From the NCBI GenBank assembly GCA_036011305.1, contig DASCNA010000025.1:1-51170 (forward strand): a stretch of 51,170 nucleotides of DNA. The letters are read 5' to 3'. A program made the translations under genes and the position numbers. The notes below the pieces were generated by a model. That model had not been told where the DNA came from, made no database searches, and saw only the letters and a program-made list of their open reading frames with translations. Of this stretch, positions 1-8,449 are shown piece after piece. Within the stretch, counting starts at the first letter, position 1; the number at the start of each line of letters is the position of its first letter. The stretch comes from DASCNA01 sp036011305. GTDB lineage: Bacteria > Verrucomicrobiota > Lentisphaeria > Victivallales > GWF2-38-69.

Positions 1-30
1 TTATTTATTAATTACTAGGTATATTTCTAT

Positions 31-522
31 ATGAGAACAGCACTTTTTCCAGGAAGTTTTGATCCAGTAACAAACGGGCATCTGGATGTTATTGAAAGAG
101 CTTCAAAATTGTTTGATAAACTTATCATATCTGTAGCTATTAATGAAAGTAAAAATGCTTTATTCACCATGGATGAAAGAAAGGAGCTGTTAAAACTTTC
201 ATGCAATGAAAAAGGTTTATCTAATATAGAGATTAAGAACTTTGATGGATTATTGGTTGACGCTGTAAATGAATTTAATGCTTGTGTGGTAATTAGAGGG
301 CTTAGAGCTGTTTCTGACTTTGAATTTGAATTTCAAATGGCATTGATGAATAGAGAGTTAAATCATCTTTGTGAAACTGTTTTTTTAATGCCCAGTCCTG
401 AATATTCTTTTACAAGTTCTAGAATGATAAAAGAAATAGCGAAATATAATGGAGATATTTCAGCTTTTGTACCTCCTATTGTAATGGATGCATTGAAAAG
501 AAAGGAATTACTAGCTAAATAG
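31..522 (+). CDS. coaD: Pantetheine-phosphate adenylyltransferase (CoaD)
   Basis: CoaD transfers AMP from ATP to 4'-phosphopantetheine, giving dephospho-CoA, the penultimate step of coenzyme A synthesis in the cytosol. The 163-aa protein has the family's normal length. It shows the nucleotidyltransferase motif PGSFDPVTNGH near the N terminus (the T/HxGH signature, His17) and the C-terminal SFTSSRMIKE segment matching the second (ISSS/TSSS-R) nucleotide-binding motif. The internal VIRGLRAVSDFEFEFQMA stretch is also typical of CoaD. Only about 30 bases lie upstream, with a weak AGG-type ribosome site. It is the first gene of a same-strand run into lipid-synthesis genes; yceD follows after 20 bases. 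Identification is secure. Confidence 0.97.
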   Translation: MRTALFPGSFDPVTNGHLDVIERASKLFDKLIISVAINESKNALFTMDERKELLKLSCNEKGLSNIEIKNFDGLLVDAVNEFNACVVIRGLRAVSDFEFEFQMALMNRELNHLCETVFLMPSPEYSFTSSRMIKEIAKYNGDISAFVPPIVMDALKRKELLAK

Positions 523-542
523 CTGTTAATATAATTAATATT

Positions 543-1007
543 ATGATAAAAATTATTTTAGCAAGACTCACACCTGAAGGGATGTCTGTTGAGGGATTAG
601 AGTCTAAAGAAATTTTTAACCTTGAAATAAACGAAGATATAAAACCTTATAAAGATATTGAATATAACCTTAACGCATCTTTAGTAAATAATCAGGTTCT
701 AATAAAAGGAACTGCAAAAACAGTTTTTAAGGCAAGATGTGGGAAATGTTTAAATATTTTTGATTTAAAAGTTTGCTGTAAAGATATTTGTCACTTGTAT
801 GAAACCAATAACAATCAGGAAATTGACTTGACAGAAGATATTCGCGAGGATATCTTAATCGGTTTACCACTTAGAATTATTTGCAGTAATTCATGTAAAG
901 GTATTTGTTTTACATGCGGTAAGAATTTAAATGTAGAAGAGTGTTCATGTTCTGTAGCAAAAGAAACATTTTCAGAATGGGACAAGTTAAATAAGTTGAA
1001 TTTATAA
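543..1007 (+). CDS. yceD: YceD/DUF177 family protein
   Basis: A 154-aa member of the YceD (DUF177) family, whose bacterial members are linked to 23S rRNA accumulation and are almost always encoded just before rpmF. The sequence shows the family's first Cys pair (CGKC, around residue 74) and the C-terminal Cys cluster CKGICFTCGKNLN followed by CSC, probably metal-binding. The rpmF gene follows after 50 bases and then plsX and fabH, the conserved yceD-rpmF-plsX-fabH order of many bacteria. That synteny is as strong as the sequence match. The exact biochemical role remains poorly defined for the family. Confidence 0.9.
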   Translation: MIKIILARLTPEGMSVEGLESKEIFNLEINEDIKPYKDIEYNLNASLVNNQVLIKGTAKTVFKARCGKCLNIFDLKVCCKDICHLYETNNNQEIDLTEDIREDILIGLPLRIICSNSCKGICFTCGKNLNVEECSCSVAKETFSEWDKLNKLNL

Positions 1008-1057
1008 TCTGTAGTGAATAATATATTAAAATTGATATAATTTAAAGGAGTTGAAAA

Positions 1058-1237
1058 ATGGCTGTACCAAAGAGAAAAACATCAAAAATGAAAATAAGAC
1101 AACGTAAAGCTGCAAATCGATACAAAGGAATACAGACAGGTGTTTGTCCAGTCTGTAAAGCGGCAGTTTTACCTCACAAAGTATGTCCTTCATGCGGAAA
1201 TTATAAAGGTAAACAAGTAGTTACTATCGAAGAATGA
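1058..1237 (+). CDS. rpmF: 50S ribosomal protein L32
   Basis: A 59-aa ribosomal protein L32 of the large subunit. The start MAVPKRKTSK is the classical L32 N terminus. Two CxxC pairs (CPVC and CPSC, residues 30-33 and 43-46) make this the zinc-binding form. A good ribosome site (AAAGGAG) lies 7 bases before the ATG. The final GAATGA overlaps the plsX start codon (ATGA overlap), so translation of rpmF and plsX is probably coupled. The gene is short, but its identity is unambiguous. Confidence 0.97.
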   Translation: MAVPKRKTSKMKIRQRKAANRYKGIQTGVCPVCKAAVLPHKVCPSCGNYKGKQVVTIEE

Positions 1238-2241
1238 GAATTGCCATAGATGCAATGGGAGGAGATTATGCTCCCGAATCTGTCATTGACGGAACAATTG
1301 ATGCTTTAAATGAATATGATGGTTTTGACGTAACCGTAGTAGGCAATTTAGCAGAATTAAAACCATATGTCGAAAGATATGAACTTGATAGGCATCCACG
1401 CGTAAAACTTGTTCATGCTGAACAGGTCATTAACATGGACGATACGTCTACTGCATCTATTAGAGCAAAAAAACATTCGTCAGTAACAATAGCATCAGAA
1501 ATTGTAGGTAAAGGTGAAGCTGACGCTCTGGTTACTATTGGGCATACCGGTGCGGCTGTAGCTGCCACTAAAGTCCGAATGAGAACTTTACCTGGCGTTG
1601 AAAGACCTGCAATTGCTGTTATACTGCCAACTAAAAATGGACATTCAATACTGCTCGATGCAGGTGCAAACGTAGATTGTAAACCTGAAAATTTAGCACA
1701 GTTTGCTGTTATGGGCGAAATATATTCAAAACTGTTACTTGGTGTTAGGCATCCTAAAATAGGTTTACTTAGTGTAGGTGATGAAGATATTAAAGGTAAT
1801 GATGTTACGAAAGAAGCATTTAAACTTTTATCTAAAATGCCTATTAATTTTGTTGGTAATGTTGAAGGATGCGATATTTTCGGAGAAGATGTCGATGTTG
1901 TGGTTTGTGATGGTTTTGTTGGTAATGCAATATTAAAATCCTGTGAAGGTATGTCAAAAGCTGCAATGCATTGGTTGAAAAAGGCTTTTACAAAAAATCC
2001 TTTTAGGATTACTACAGCCATACTTGCACAGAAAGCGTTTGCAGAATTGAAGGAAATGGGGGACAAAGAAACTTATGGCGGAGCTCCTCTTATTGGAATA
2101 AATGGAATTTGTATTATTGGTCATGGTGCATCATCACCAAAAGCTGTAAAAAATGCAATAAAAGTAGCTGCAGATTTAATTAAAAAAGATATGAATGATG
2201 AAATTTTAAGAAGATTAAAAGAATCTGATGCTATAATGTAG
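1234..2241 (+). CDS. plsX: Phosphate acyltransferase PlsX
   Basis: PlsX converts acyl-ACP and phosphate to acyl-phosphate, the acyl donor for PlsY in phosphatidic acid synthesis; it works as a peripheral membrane enzyme. The 335-aa protein begins MRIAIDAMGGDYAPES, the near-invariant PlsX N terminus. It also has the SIRAKKHSS segment near residue 85, DALVTIGHTGAA, and the GIGL-type KIGLLSVGDEDIKGND block. Length is normal. The start codon overlaps the rpmF stop by four bases, and fabH follows after 35 bases. The cluster ties membrane-lipid initiation to ribosome-protein expression, as in many bacteria. Confidence 0.97.
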   Translation: MRIAIDAMGGDYAPESVIDGTIDALNEYDGFDVTVVGNLAELKPYVERYELDRHPRVKLVHAEQVINMDDTSTASIRAKKHSSVTIASEIVGKGEADALVTIGHTGAAVAATKVRMRTLPGVERPAIAVILPTKNGHSILLDAGANVDCKPENLAQFAVMGEIYSKLLLGVRHPKIGLLSVGDEDIKGNDVTKEAFKLLSKMPINFVGNVEGCDIFGEDVDVVVCDGFVGNAILKSCEGMSKAAMHWLKKAFTKNPFRITTAILAQKAFAELKEMGDKETYGGAPLIGINGICIIGHGASSPKAVKNAIKVAADLIKKDMNDEILRRLKESDAIM

Positions 2242-2276
2242 GAAATAATATTATCATATAAATTTGGCAGATTATA

Positions 2277-3266
2277 ATGGGTATTAAAATTATTGGAATA
2301 GGATCTTATGCTCCTGAAAAGGTACTGACAAATTTCGACTTGGAAAAAATAGTAGATACAAGTGATGAGTGGATTAGTACAAGAACAGGCATGAAAGAAC
2401 GAAGAATTGCTAGAAAGGATGAACCTACATCTGAATTAGGTATCAATGCCGCTAAAAAAGCACTTGATAGTTCAGGAGTTAAACCTGAAGATATAGACTT
2501 GATTGTAGTTGCAACCGTAACTCCTGACTCACCGTTACCCAGTAATGCATGTCTGATACAAAAAGAAATTGGTGCAATTGGTGCCGCCTGTTTTGATTTT
2601 CAGGCTGCCTGCTCAGGCTTTATATATGGACTTGAAATTGTAACTGCAATGATGAAAAATAGTCGAAAATATAAAAAAGCTTTGCTGATAGGATCAGAAA
2701 AATTAAGCCATGTTACTAACTGGGAAGACAGAAATACTTGTGTATTGTTTGGAGATGCAGCAGGTGCAGTTGTTTTTGAAAAAACTAGAGAATCAGGTGA
2801 CACTTTACTGGCAAGTGCACTTCATGCAGATGGAACTCATTCAGATTTATTAATGATTCCTGGCGGAGGTACTCTTTTACCATTAACAAAAGAAAATATT
2901 GACGATAAGCTCACTTGTATACAAATGGAAGGGAATAAAGTTTTTAAACTTGCTGTTAATGCTATGGTTGGTTCATGTAAAGAGGTATTGGAACTTTCTA
3001 ATTTAACCTGCAATGACATAACACTGGTTGTTCCGCATCAGGCAAATATGAGAATTGTAAATGCTGTCGGGTCAAGGCTTGGGATTGCTTCTGAAAGAGT
3101 AGCTACTAATCTCCACAAATATGGCAATACTTCAGCTGCGTCAATTATTTTGGTATTAGATGAGCTTGTAAGAGAGGATAAATTAAAAGAAGGTGATAAA
3201 ATACTATTAACGGCTTTTGGTGGCGGAATGACATGGGCATCGGCTGTATTAAAATGGCATATATAA
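2277..3266 (+). CDS. fabH: Beta-ketoacyl-ACP synthase III (FabH)
   Basis: FabH condenses acetyl-CoA (or another acyl-CoA) with malonyl-ACP to start type II fatty acid synthesis. The 329-aa protein has the full Cys-His-Asn triad: Cys112 in AACSGFIYGL, His254 in PHQANMRI and Asn284 in YGNTSAAS. The N-terminal signature DEWISTRTGMKERR and the C-terminal FGGGMTWASAVLKW are also diagnostic. It completes the yceD-rpmF-plsX-fabH set. Substrate preference (straight or branched primer) cannot be read from the sequence alone. Confidence 0.97.
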   Translation: MGIKIIGIGSYAPEKVLTNFDLEKIVDTSDEWISTRTGMKERRIARKDEPTSELGINAAKKALDSSGVKPEDIDLIVVATVTPDSPLPSNACLIQKEIGAIGAACFDFQAACSGFIYGLEIVTAMMKNSRKYKKALLIGSEKLSHVTNWEDRNTCVLFGDAAGAVVFEKTRESGDTLLASALHADGTHSDLLMIPGGGTLLPLTKENIDDKLTCIQMEGNKVFKLAVNAMVGSCKEVLELSNLTCNDITLVVPHQANMRIVNAVGSRLGIASERVATNLHKYGNTSAASIILVLDELVREDKLKEGDKILLTAFGGGMTWASAVLKWHI

Positions 3267-3291
3267 TTATAATCTTTATCTAACAGAAATT

Positions 3292-4368
3292 GTGAAATTT
3301 ATTATTAAATCATATAGACTCATAATTTATCTAAGTATTAGTGCATCCATATTAATAAGCTCTTTATTAATTAATGGATGCTCCAGGCAAAAAGAAGTTC
3401 CAGACCCTCCGCATATTCAGGCGCAACTGATAAATGAACTGTTTTCAGCGCTAAGATCTGAAAATTACGAACTGGCATTAAAGAAAATTGAAAGACTGGT
3501 TGCTCTTGATCAAAACGCTACATATTATGGAGGTGTTCAAAATACCGTAGAGAATAATATGGCTATTACGAGAGTTCAATCGACTCTCGATAAAGGTAAT
3601 ATTAACCAGGCTATAGATTCAGTTAATAAATTAATGCAAGAAAAAGGGCAAACCAATGCACTTCTTGATACATTATCTGAACTAAATACACTGCTGAAAA
3701 TAAAAAAATTAACGGAAAAAATTTCCAAAGAAGAAGATGCTAGAGCGCTTGCTGTTTCAACAGGCAAATTAAATAGAGAAATTTCTAATTATTCCTCTGC
3801 AAATTATCTTAAACCTTTTGCTGATCGGCAGCTATTAAGATCTAAAAACATCAGAGGTGAAGAAAAGCAAATAGGTATAGAAGATCTCAAGGCTGATATC
3901 GACGTAGCTTGGGTTGAAGGAAATAAAAATTTAGATACCTTGATTGCTATGCTTGAAATTTCATCACCTGATTCACAATTAGCTAAAGCATATAAAGAAT
4001 CCCTTCAGCCTAACTGGAGAGATATTAACCCAAGCAAGGGATATATCAATCCAATTAAAGAGTTTATCTATTTTAGAGAAGCTTTTATCAATAGCTCAAT
4101 CAGAAATGAGCTATTTACAAAATTAATGAAAATTCAGCCGGCTAATTTTAAATCTCTTTTGATAAAATCTATTATCTTAAATTATCAAGGGAACAAAAAA
4201 GCTTCTGAAGAATTGACAAAAAATCTTACTACACAATTATATATATCGGATGAACTTTCAAAAAAATGGTTTATATTCACTCCAAATGGGAGTAACAAAT
4301 TAAATGAATTAAATCCATTTGTCAGTTATCCTTTTTTTATATATAGTAACGACTTTATAATTAAATAA
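3292..4368 (+). CDS. Putative lipoprotein, helical, function unknown
   Basis: A 358-aa protein beginning with GTG. Residues 1-30 form a signal peptide with a lipobox-like end (LINGC, Cys30; Asn at -2 is less usual), so it is probably a lipoprotein. The rest is polar and strongly alpha-helical in appearance, with segments such as LFSALRSENYELALKKIERLVAL that resemble TPR-type helical hairpins, but I do not recognise a named family. No catalytic motif is visible. It lies 25 bases after fabH and 41 before a PpiC-type foldase gene, so it may share their transcript and act in the cell envelope. No strong ribosome site precedes the GTG, so the start is the weak point. Confidence 0.6.
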   Translation: MKFIIKSYRLIIYLSISASILISSLLINGCSRQKEVPDPPHIQAQLINELFSALRSENYELALKKIERLVALDQNATYYGGVQNTVENNMAITRVQSTLDKGNINQAIDSVNKLMQEKGQTNALLDTLSELNTLLKIKKLTEKISKEEDARALAVSTGKLNREISNYSSANYLKPFADRQLLRSKNIRGEEKQIGIEDLKADIDVAWVEGNKNLDTLIAMLEISSPDSQLAKAYKESLQPNWRDINPSKGYINPIKEFIYFREAFINSSIRNELFTKLMKIQPANFKSLLIKSIILNYQGNKKASEELTKNLTTQLYISDELSKKWFIFTPNGSNKLNELNPFVSYPFFIYSNDFIIK

Positions 4369-4409
4369 CGTTAATATTTAGTAAAACAAAAAATAAGGAG
4401 CTACACCAA

Positions 4410-5516
4410 ATGCAAAAAAAAATTACAGCATTAGTCTCTATTTTGTGTTTTATGGTATCAATGTGCATTTTTGCACAGGATAGCGCAAAACCAGCAACTA
4501 ATGCAAAAGCATCACAAAAAACTTCAGAAATCAAAATGCCTAAAATCCCAAAAATTGATAATAAAGTATGGGATTTTTTACCTGAAACTGTGGCTACAAT
4601 TGGAAATAAAAAAATTTCCAAAGAAGAATTAATCAGAGCTCTGAACCCTCAGGTCAGAATGCAGATTATGATGGGGCAGAAAATAAAACCTGAACAATAT
4701 AAACTTCTGGCAAAAAATATGACAGAAGAGCTCGTTAAAGCAAACATATTAGAAGAACTTGCTGCAAAAGCTGGCTACAAAGTTACTCCTGAATTAGAAA
4801 ATCAGGTATATTCTAAATTTTTAGCAAATATTAAAAAACAAATGCCTAAAGGCAAAACTTTTGACTTTGAAAAAGTAATCAAACAGCAGGGATTGACAGT
4901 TGCTCAAGTCAAAAAACAAATGGCTGAAGGTGAAGCAATTCAGAACTGGATTAAGGATAAAATAGCACCTACAGTAAAAGTTACAGATGCACAGGCAAAA
5001 GATTTTTATACAAAAAACAGAGATACTTATTTCAAAACACCTGAAACAGTAACTGCTTCTCATATTCTTTTTAAACCTGTAACAACTAAAGACGGAAAAA
5101 AGGTTGGAGAAAAAGAATCATATGAATTGGCTAAAGCTAAAGCTGATAAAGTTTTTAAAGAAATCAAAGACGGCGCTAATTTTGCAGAAATGGCAAAAAA
5201 ATACAGTGAAGGACCTAGTGCCAAAAACGGGGGCAGCTTAGGAAGTTTCTCTAAATGTCAAATGGTACCAGCTTTCCAGACAGAAGCATGGAAGTTAGCT
5301 AAAGAAAAACTTCCTGCAGTCGGAATAGTAAAAACTAAATTTGGATGGCATATAATTGAAGTTACAGCCTACAATGCAGGCGGATTTATGAAACTTGATC
5401 CCGCTTTAACTAAACAGATCAAAGAACAGTTAAAACAGGAACAACTTGCCAATAATCTTAAAGATATGATTAATGTTGAAATGAAAAAAATTAATCCAGT
5501 GATTAATGTAAAATAG
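4410..5516 (+). CDS. PpiC-type (parvulin/SurA-like) peptidyl-prolyl isomerase, exported
   Basis: A 368-aa exported foldase. Residues 1-22 are a signal peptide ending in CIFAQD. An N-terminal SurA/PrsA-like chaperone region follows (VATIGNKKISKEELIRAL onward). A parvulin PPIC domain covers about residues 215-330, with ASHILF at its start, YSEGPSAKNGGSLGSF in the middle and KFGWHIIEV at its end, all standard parvulin landmarks. It probably assists folding of outer-membrane or periplasmic proteins. A good ribosome site (AAGGAG) precedes the ATG. A strong terminator about 25 bases after the stop ends the housekeeping block. A PrsA-like reading is possible, but no lipobox Cys is present. Confidence 0.9.
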   Translation: MQKKITALVSILCFMVSMCIFAQDSAKPATNAKASQKTSEIKMPKIPKIDNKVWDFLPETVATIGNKKISKEELIRALNPQVRMQIMMGQKIKPEQYKLLAKNMTEELVKANILEELAAKAGYKVTPELENQVYSKFLANIKKQMPKGKTFDFEKVIKQQGLTVAQVKKQMAEGEAIQNWIKDKIAPTVKVTDAQAKDFYTKNRDTYFKTPETVTASHILFKPVTTKDGKKVGEKESYELAKAKADKVFKEIKDGANFAEMAKKYSEGPSAKNGGSLGSFSKCQMVPAFQTEAWKLAKEKLPAVGIVKTKFGWHIIEVTAYNAGGFMKLDPALTKQIKEQLKQEQLANNLKDMINVEMKKINPVINVK

Positions 5517-5540
5517 TAATTATATCTAGAGAATTTCAAA

Positions 5541-5570
5541 AACCCCTGGTTGTAAACCGGGGGTTTTTTT
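5541..5570 (+). terminator. Rho-independent terminator after ppiC-type gene
   Basis: An 11-bp stem (AACCCCTGGTT pairing with AACCGGGGGTT, one G-U wobble) with a 3-base loop is followed directly by a run of T. It sits about 25 bases past the foldase stop and is the most GC-rich hairpin in the area. It should end the coaD-to-foldase transcription block. The convergent GspK-like gene ends about 120 bases further on. Confidence 0.92.
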
Positions 5571-5689
5571 GTTGTTATTAAAATTATATTGGAATGGGCA
5601 ATAAAGAAAAAATAAAAGTAAATTAAGCTCATACAATATCTGTTAAGATAAGATCTGCATTATTACAAATTATTATCAAGCATTTAGAA

Positions 5690-8449
5690 TCATTCGTTAA
5701 TATATTTAAATTCTAGTATGGAGAACTTATAGGTATTTGTTTTTTTATCAATATTTGTATTTTTCTTTATGATTGCAAATATTTTCTGAGAAGACAGTAT
5801 TTTATCAGCTCCAAGGTCAAAGTGCCCTTTTTTTGTTTTAATACTGTTTATAGTTACATCTCCAAAATCTTTAATTGTTTCTCCGATTGCTATAACTGTA
5901 AAAAGATTGCCCTGGGAAGCTTTAGTAAGATTTATAAATTTTCCAATAATTTCTTCCTGTTTAGCATCGCTATTCTGTATTAACCCTAAAGAAGTATCAA
6001 TACCTGTTATTAATTTAGTAAAACCATTATTTCCCTTCAGAATTTCAGCTCTGGAATTAAAATATTTATTCCCATTATTTTCATATAATTCCAAAAGGTT
6101 ATTTGACAATTCTTCAGCATCATCTGCTTTTAGTTCATAATTAGTCAGCCAACCAGGATATTTATTAATATTTTGAGAAGCCTCAAAACTACCGACTCTT
6201 ATTTTTTGAAATAAAACTTTTAAAACATCAACATTCTCTGAGTTAATATTTACTTTTCCGTATATTTCCGTATCATCTGTCATTTTGATTTGATTTAGTA
6301 TATTGGCATCGCCTAAAGTATATTCGTCTCCGCCAGCATCATCTTTTACTCCCTGATCTGAGTTGAACCTCTTCAAGTTAATTGTCTGCCATGCAGCTCC
6401 TCTATGAATAAATCCCAGCTCCCATGGTGATTTCATAGGTCCATTTCTAATATAAGCAGTAGAAATCAACCATGGTTTTGTAGCATTTTTTTCGTAATCG
6501 GTATTGTCTTCCCCCGAGGCAGGAGAGTAAATATTTTTGTTATGAGCATTTAAAGAGTTGATATCCTTCTTGCCATAGGCTAAAGTCCAATCTGTTGGCA
6601 ATAGATTCTGTCTTGGATCATTGACCTGTGCATTAAAGTATGAATTAATATTATTTTTCTTAGAAGAAGTAGTTACCTTAGAATCAATGACTAAATCAGT
6701 ATCAACGATATGTGAAAAGTCATAAAAAAGCGCATTACTATAATTTACAAATTTTACTGTTAGTTTTTTTATCTTCAAATCAGTAATAAATATTTTATTA
6801 GTTTGAAGATTAGTATTTGTCCAGCCTGATGAAAGCCAGCTTTGATCATTAAATTTTTGATTATTTGAAGTAATTCTAAAAGCATTGGCATTATCTATCA
6901 TTATTTCAGCCTGATCGCTTCTTGAATAAATTTTTCCTGCTACAGCATACTCCCAATCCATTTTTATTATTGCTTTTATGTCAATAAAATTAATGCCACC
7001 GTGAGTTACATCATACATATTGACAGATTCCACACCTGTGAATTCAGGAACTACCTGGGCTGAATATCTTTTGCCTGCCTGACCCTGATCTTGAACTTGA
7101 ATTTTACTGCGAAATTGAATTCTGATTTCATTAATGTACGGACATTTTTCATTACCAACATAAGTTGGATTATTTTCATTGTCGGTTGTTGCCTGTGAAT
7201 TTGTATCTGAATAATCAATCAGGTTTGCAGCTATTTGTTTCTGACATCTTTCTGTATCTGAAAAACTTCCTTCTGAGTGCCAGTTTTTTAACCATTCTAA
7301 CCCTGCATTATTTATTTTTTCTGTATCAGTTTCTGAAAATTGAACAGATTCATTTAATAATGGGGAATTATCCACACTGTTATTGAAGCTATCCCAATCT
7401 TCTCTTGTTAAATTGAAGCGGTGATATAATTCAGCAGGGGTTTTTAGATTATCATTGCTTTTATCAATCCAGAATGCTTCAGGAGTTTTTGGTTGATTTA
7501 TGTAAAATACTTCTTTAAAATAATTTTTTGTTTCAGATTTAGTAATGCCGAGTGTTTCATATATGTGTGAATAAGTTGCCCATCTTGATCCGACACCAAG
7601 TTTACCGCCGTATCCAGATAAAACTGAACTCAATCTATCAGCATAGCTTTCTTTAAACCAAGGTTTTCTATTCCATTTATTCCACCACCAGTATTTCCCC
7701 CCCCATTTCCACTTATGTTTTCTTTTTGGTCTATTGTCAAACTCTAATGTTCTTATAAAAAGTTCGTTGATATTTCTTCCGGGGCGTCCTATTACATAGT
7801 TACCTTCATTATCAATCATTGTAATTTCTCTGTTTTTAGAATCAGGCCTGCCGTTGGCTCCAATTCCATTATTACCATCAGAAGGAGGAATTTTATCCCA
7901 GTTTGCTGCATTGGAACCTGAGTCAACAGCAACAGAAGGATCAATTTTTCCTTGGTTGGGGATCACAACATATGCTATTCTTGTATTGATTACACCGTCA
8001 TCATTGTTTAAATATACCCATGTAACAGGATCATAATCAGAATCGTATTCGTAATATGTGATGCCGTTTATTGTTGTAGAAAGTTTATCCAGTCCATCTG
8101 TATACTCTTCTAAGGTTTCACCACTTTTCAAATCATGGTAGCTCATAATTTCGCTGTAGTCTGCAGATGGCTTATCACTATATATTTTCATCAGTTCAAC
8201 AGCTCTGTTAAGTGCAGATTCTCCGGCAATTTGTGATGTAATTGAATTATTATAATTAATACTGGCTTTTTTTTCAATTATAGAAATATCAACAAATGAA
8301 ACTCCTAACACCATAAGCAGTGCAACAATGCCTAATACGAATATAGTTGCGATACCTTTTTCATTATTAGTTGATAGTTGATGGTTGATAGTTGGCGGTT
8401 GTTGTCTTATTTGTAATTCATAATCCGTATTTCGTAATTTATAAGTCAT
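5690..8449 (-). CDS. GspK-like minor pseudopilin, very large
   Basis: Probable GspK/PilX-like minor pseudopilin. A leader ends at Lys31-Gly32, then comes the hydrophobic helix IATIFVLGIVALLMVLGVSF, as in GspK proteins that lack Glu at +5. Near residue 730 the stretch KVNINSENVDVLK resembles the NINTA motif of the GspK SAM-like domain. At 919 aa it is about three times a typical GspK, with long insertions. I start at 8449, which has AGAGGG just upstream; an in-frame ATG at 8467 would add six residues. Residues 3-29 are encoded by a 7-bp-period repeat, giving an unusually long leader. A Trp/Lys/Gly-rich patch near residues 242-262 contains a coding run of eight G. It is the last gene of the six-gene pseudopilin cluster and overlaps the preceding gene by 11 bases. 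Confidence 0.75.
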   Translation of the reverse strand: MTYKLRNTDYELQIRQQPPTINHQLSTNNEKGIATIFVLGIVALLMVLGVSFVDISIIEKKASINYNNSITSQIAGESALNRAVELMKIYSDKPSADYSEIMSYHDLKSGETLEEYTDGLDKLSTTINGITYYEYDSDYDPVTWVYLNNDDGVINTRIAYVVIPNQGKIDPSVAVDSGSNAANWDKIPPSDGNNGIGANGRPDSKNREITMIDNEGNYVIGRPGRNINELFIRTLEFDNRPKRKHKWKWGGKYWWWNKWNRKPWFKESYADRLSSVLSGYGGKLGVGSRWATYSHIYETLGITKSETKNYFKEVFYINQPKTPEAFWIDKSNDNLKTPAELYHRFNLTREDWDSFNNSVDNSPLLNESVQFSETDTEKINNAGLEWLKNWHSEGSFSDTERCQKQIAANLIDYSDTNSQATTDNENNPTYVGNEKCPYINEIRIQFRSKIQVQDQGQAGKRYSAQVVPEFTGVESVNMYDVTHGGINFIDIKAIIKMDWEYAVAGKIYSRSDQAEIMIDNANAFRITSNNQKFNDQSWLSSGWTNTNLQTNKIFITDLKIKKLTVKFVNYSNALFYDFSHIVDTDLVIDSKVTTSSKKNNINSYFNAQVNDPRQNLLPTDWTLAYGKKDINSLNAHNKNIYSPASGEDNTDYEKNATKPWLISTAYIRNGPMKSPWELGFIHRGAAWQTINLKRFNSDQGVKDDAGGDEYTLGDANILNQIKMTDDTEIYGKVNINSENVDVLKVLFQKIRVGSFEASQNINKYPGWLTNYELKADDAEELSNNLLELYENNGNKYFNSRAEILKGNNGFTKLITGIDTSLGLIQNSDAKQEEIIGKFINLTKASQGNLFTVIAIGETIKDFGDVTINSIKTKKGHFDLGADKILSSQKIFAIIKKNTNIDKKTNTYKFSILEFKYINE
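8365..8441. repeat. Heptamer-period repeat inside coding sequence
   Basis: On the - strand this stretch reads as AATTACG-like heptamers (AATTACG, AAATACG, GATTATG, AATTACA) and then, after a short spacer, CAACTAT-like heptamers (CAACTAT, CAACCAT, CAACTAT, CAACTAA). Both halves have a strict 7-bp period. It encodes residues 3-29 of the GspK-like protein, including the peptide INHQLSTN, and also touches the stop codon of the upstream pseudopilin. The same repeat types occur at other gene boundaries in this window. Confidence 0.8.

Noticed and set aside
1413..2066. Long open frame antisense to plsX (217 codons)
   Set aside because: It lies wholly within the well-supported plsX gene, has no ribosome site and encodes an unrecognisable Ser/Pro-rich sequence. 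It is a shadow frame.
8365..8441. CRISPR-like array or minisatellite of mobile origin
   Set aside because: Units are only 7 bp with no spacers, and no cas gene or transposase is near. It is better described as a short-period tandem repeat.
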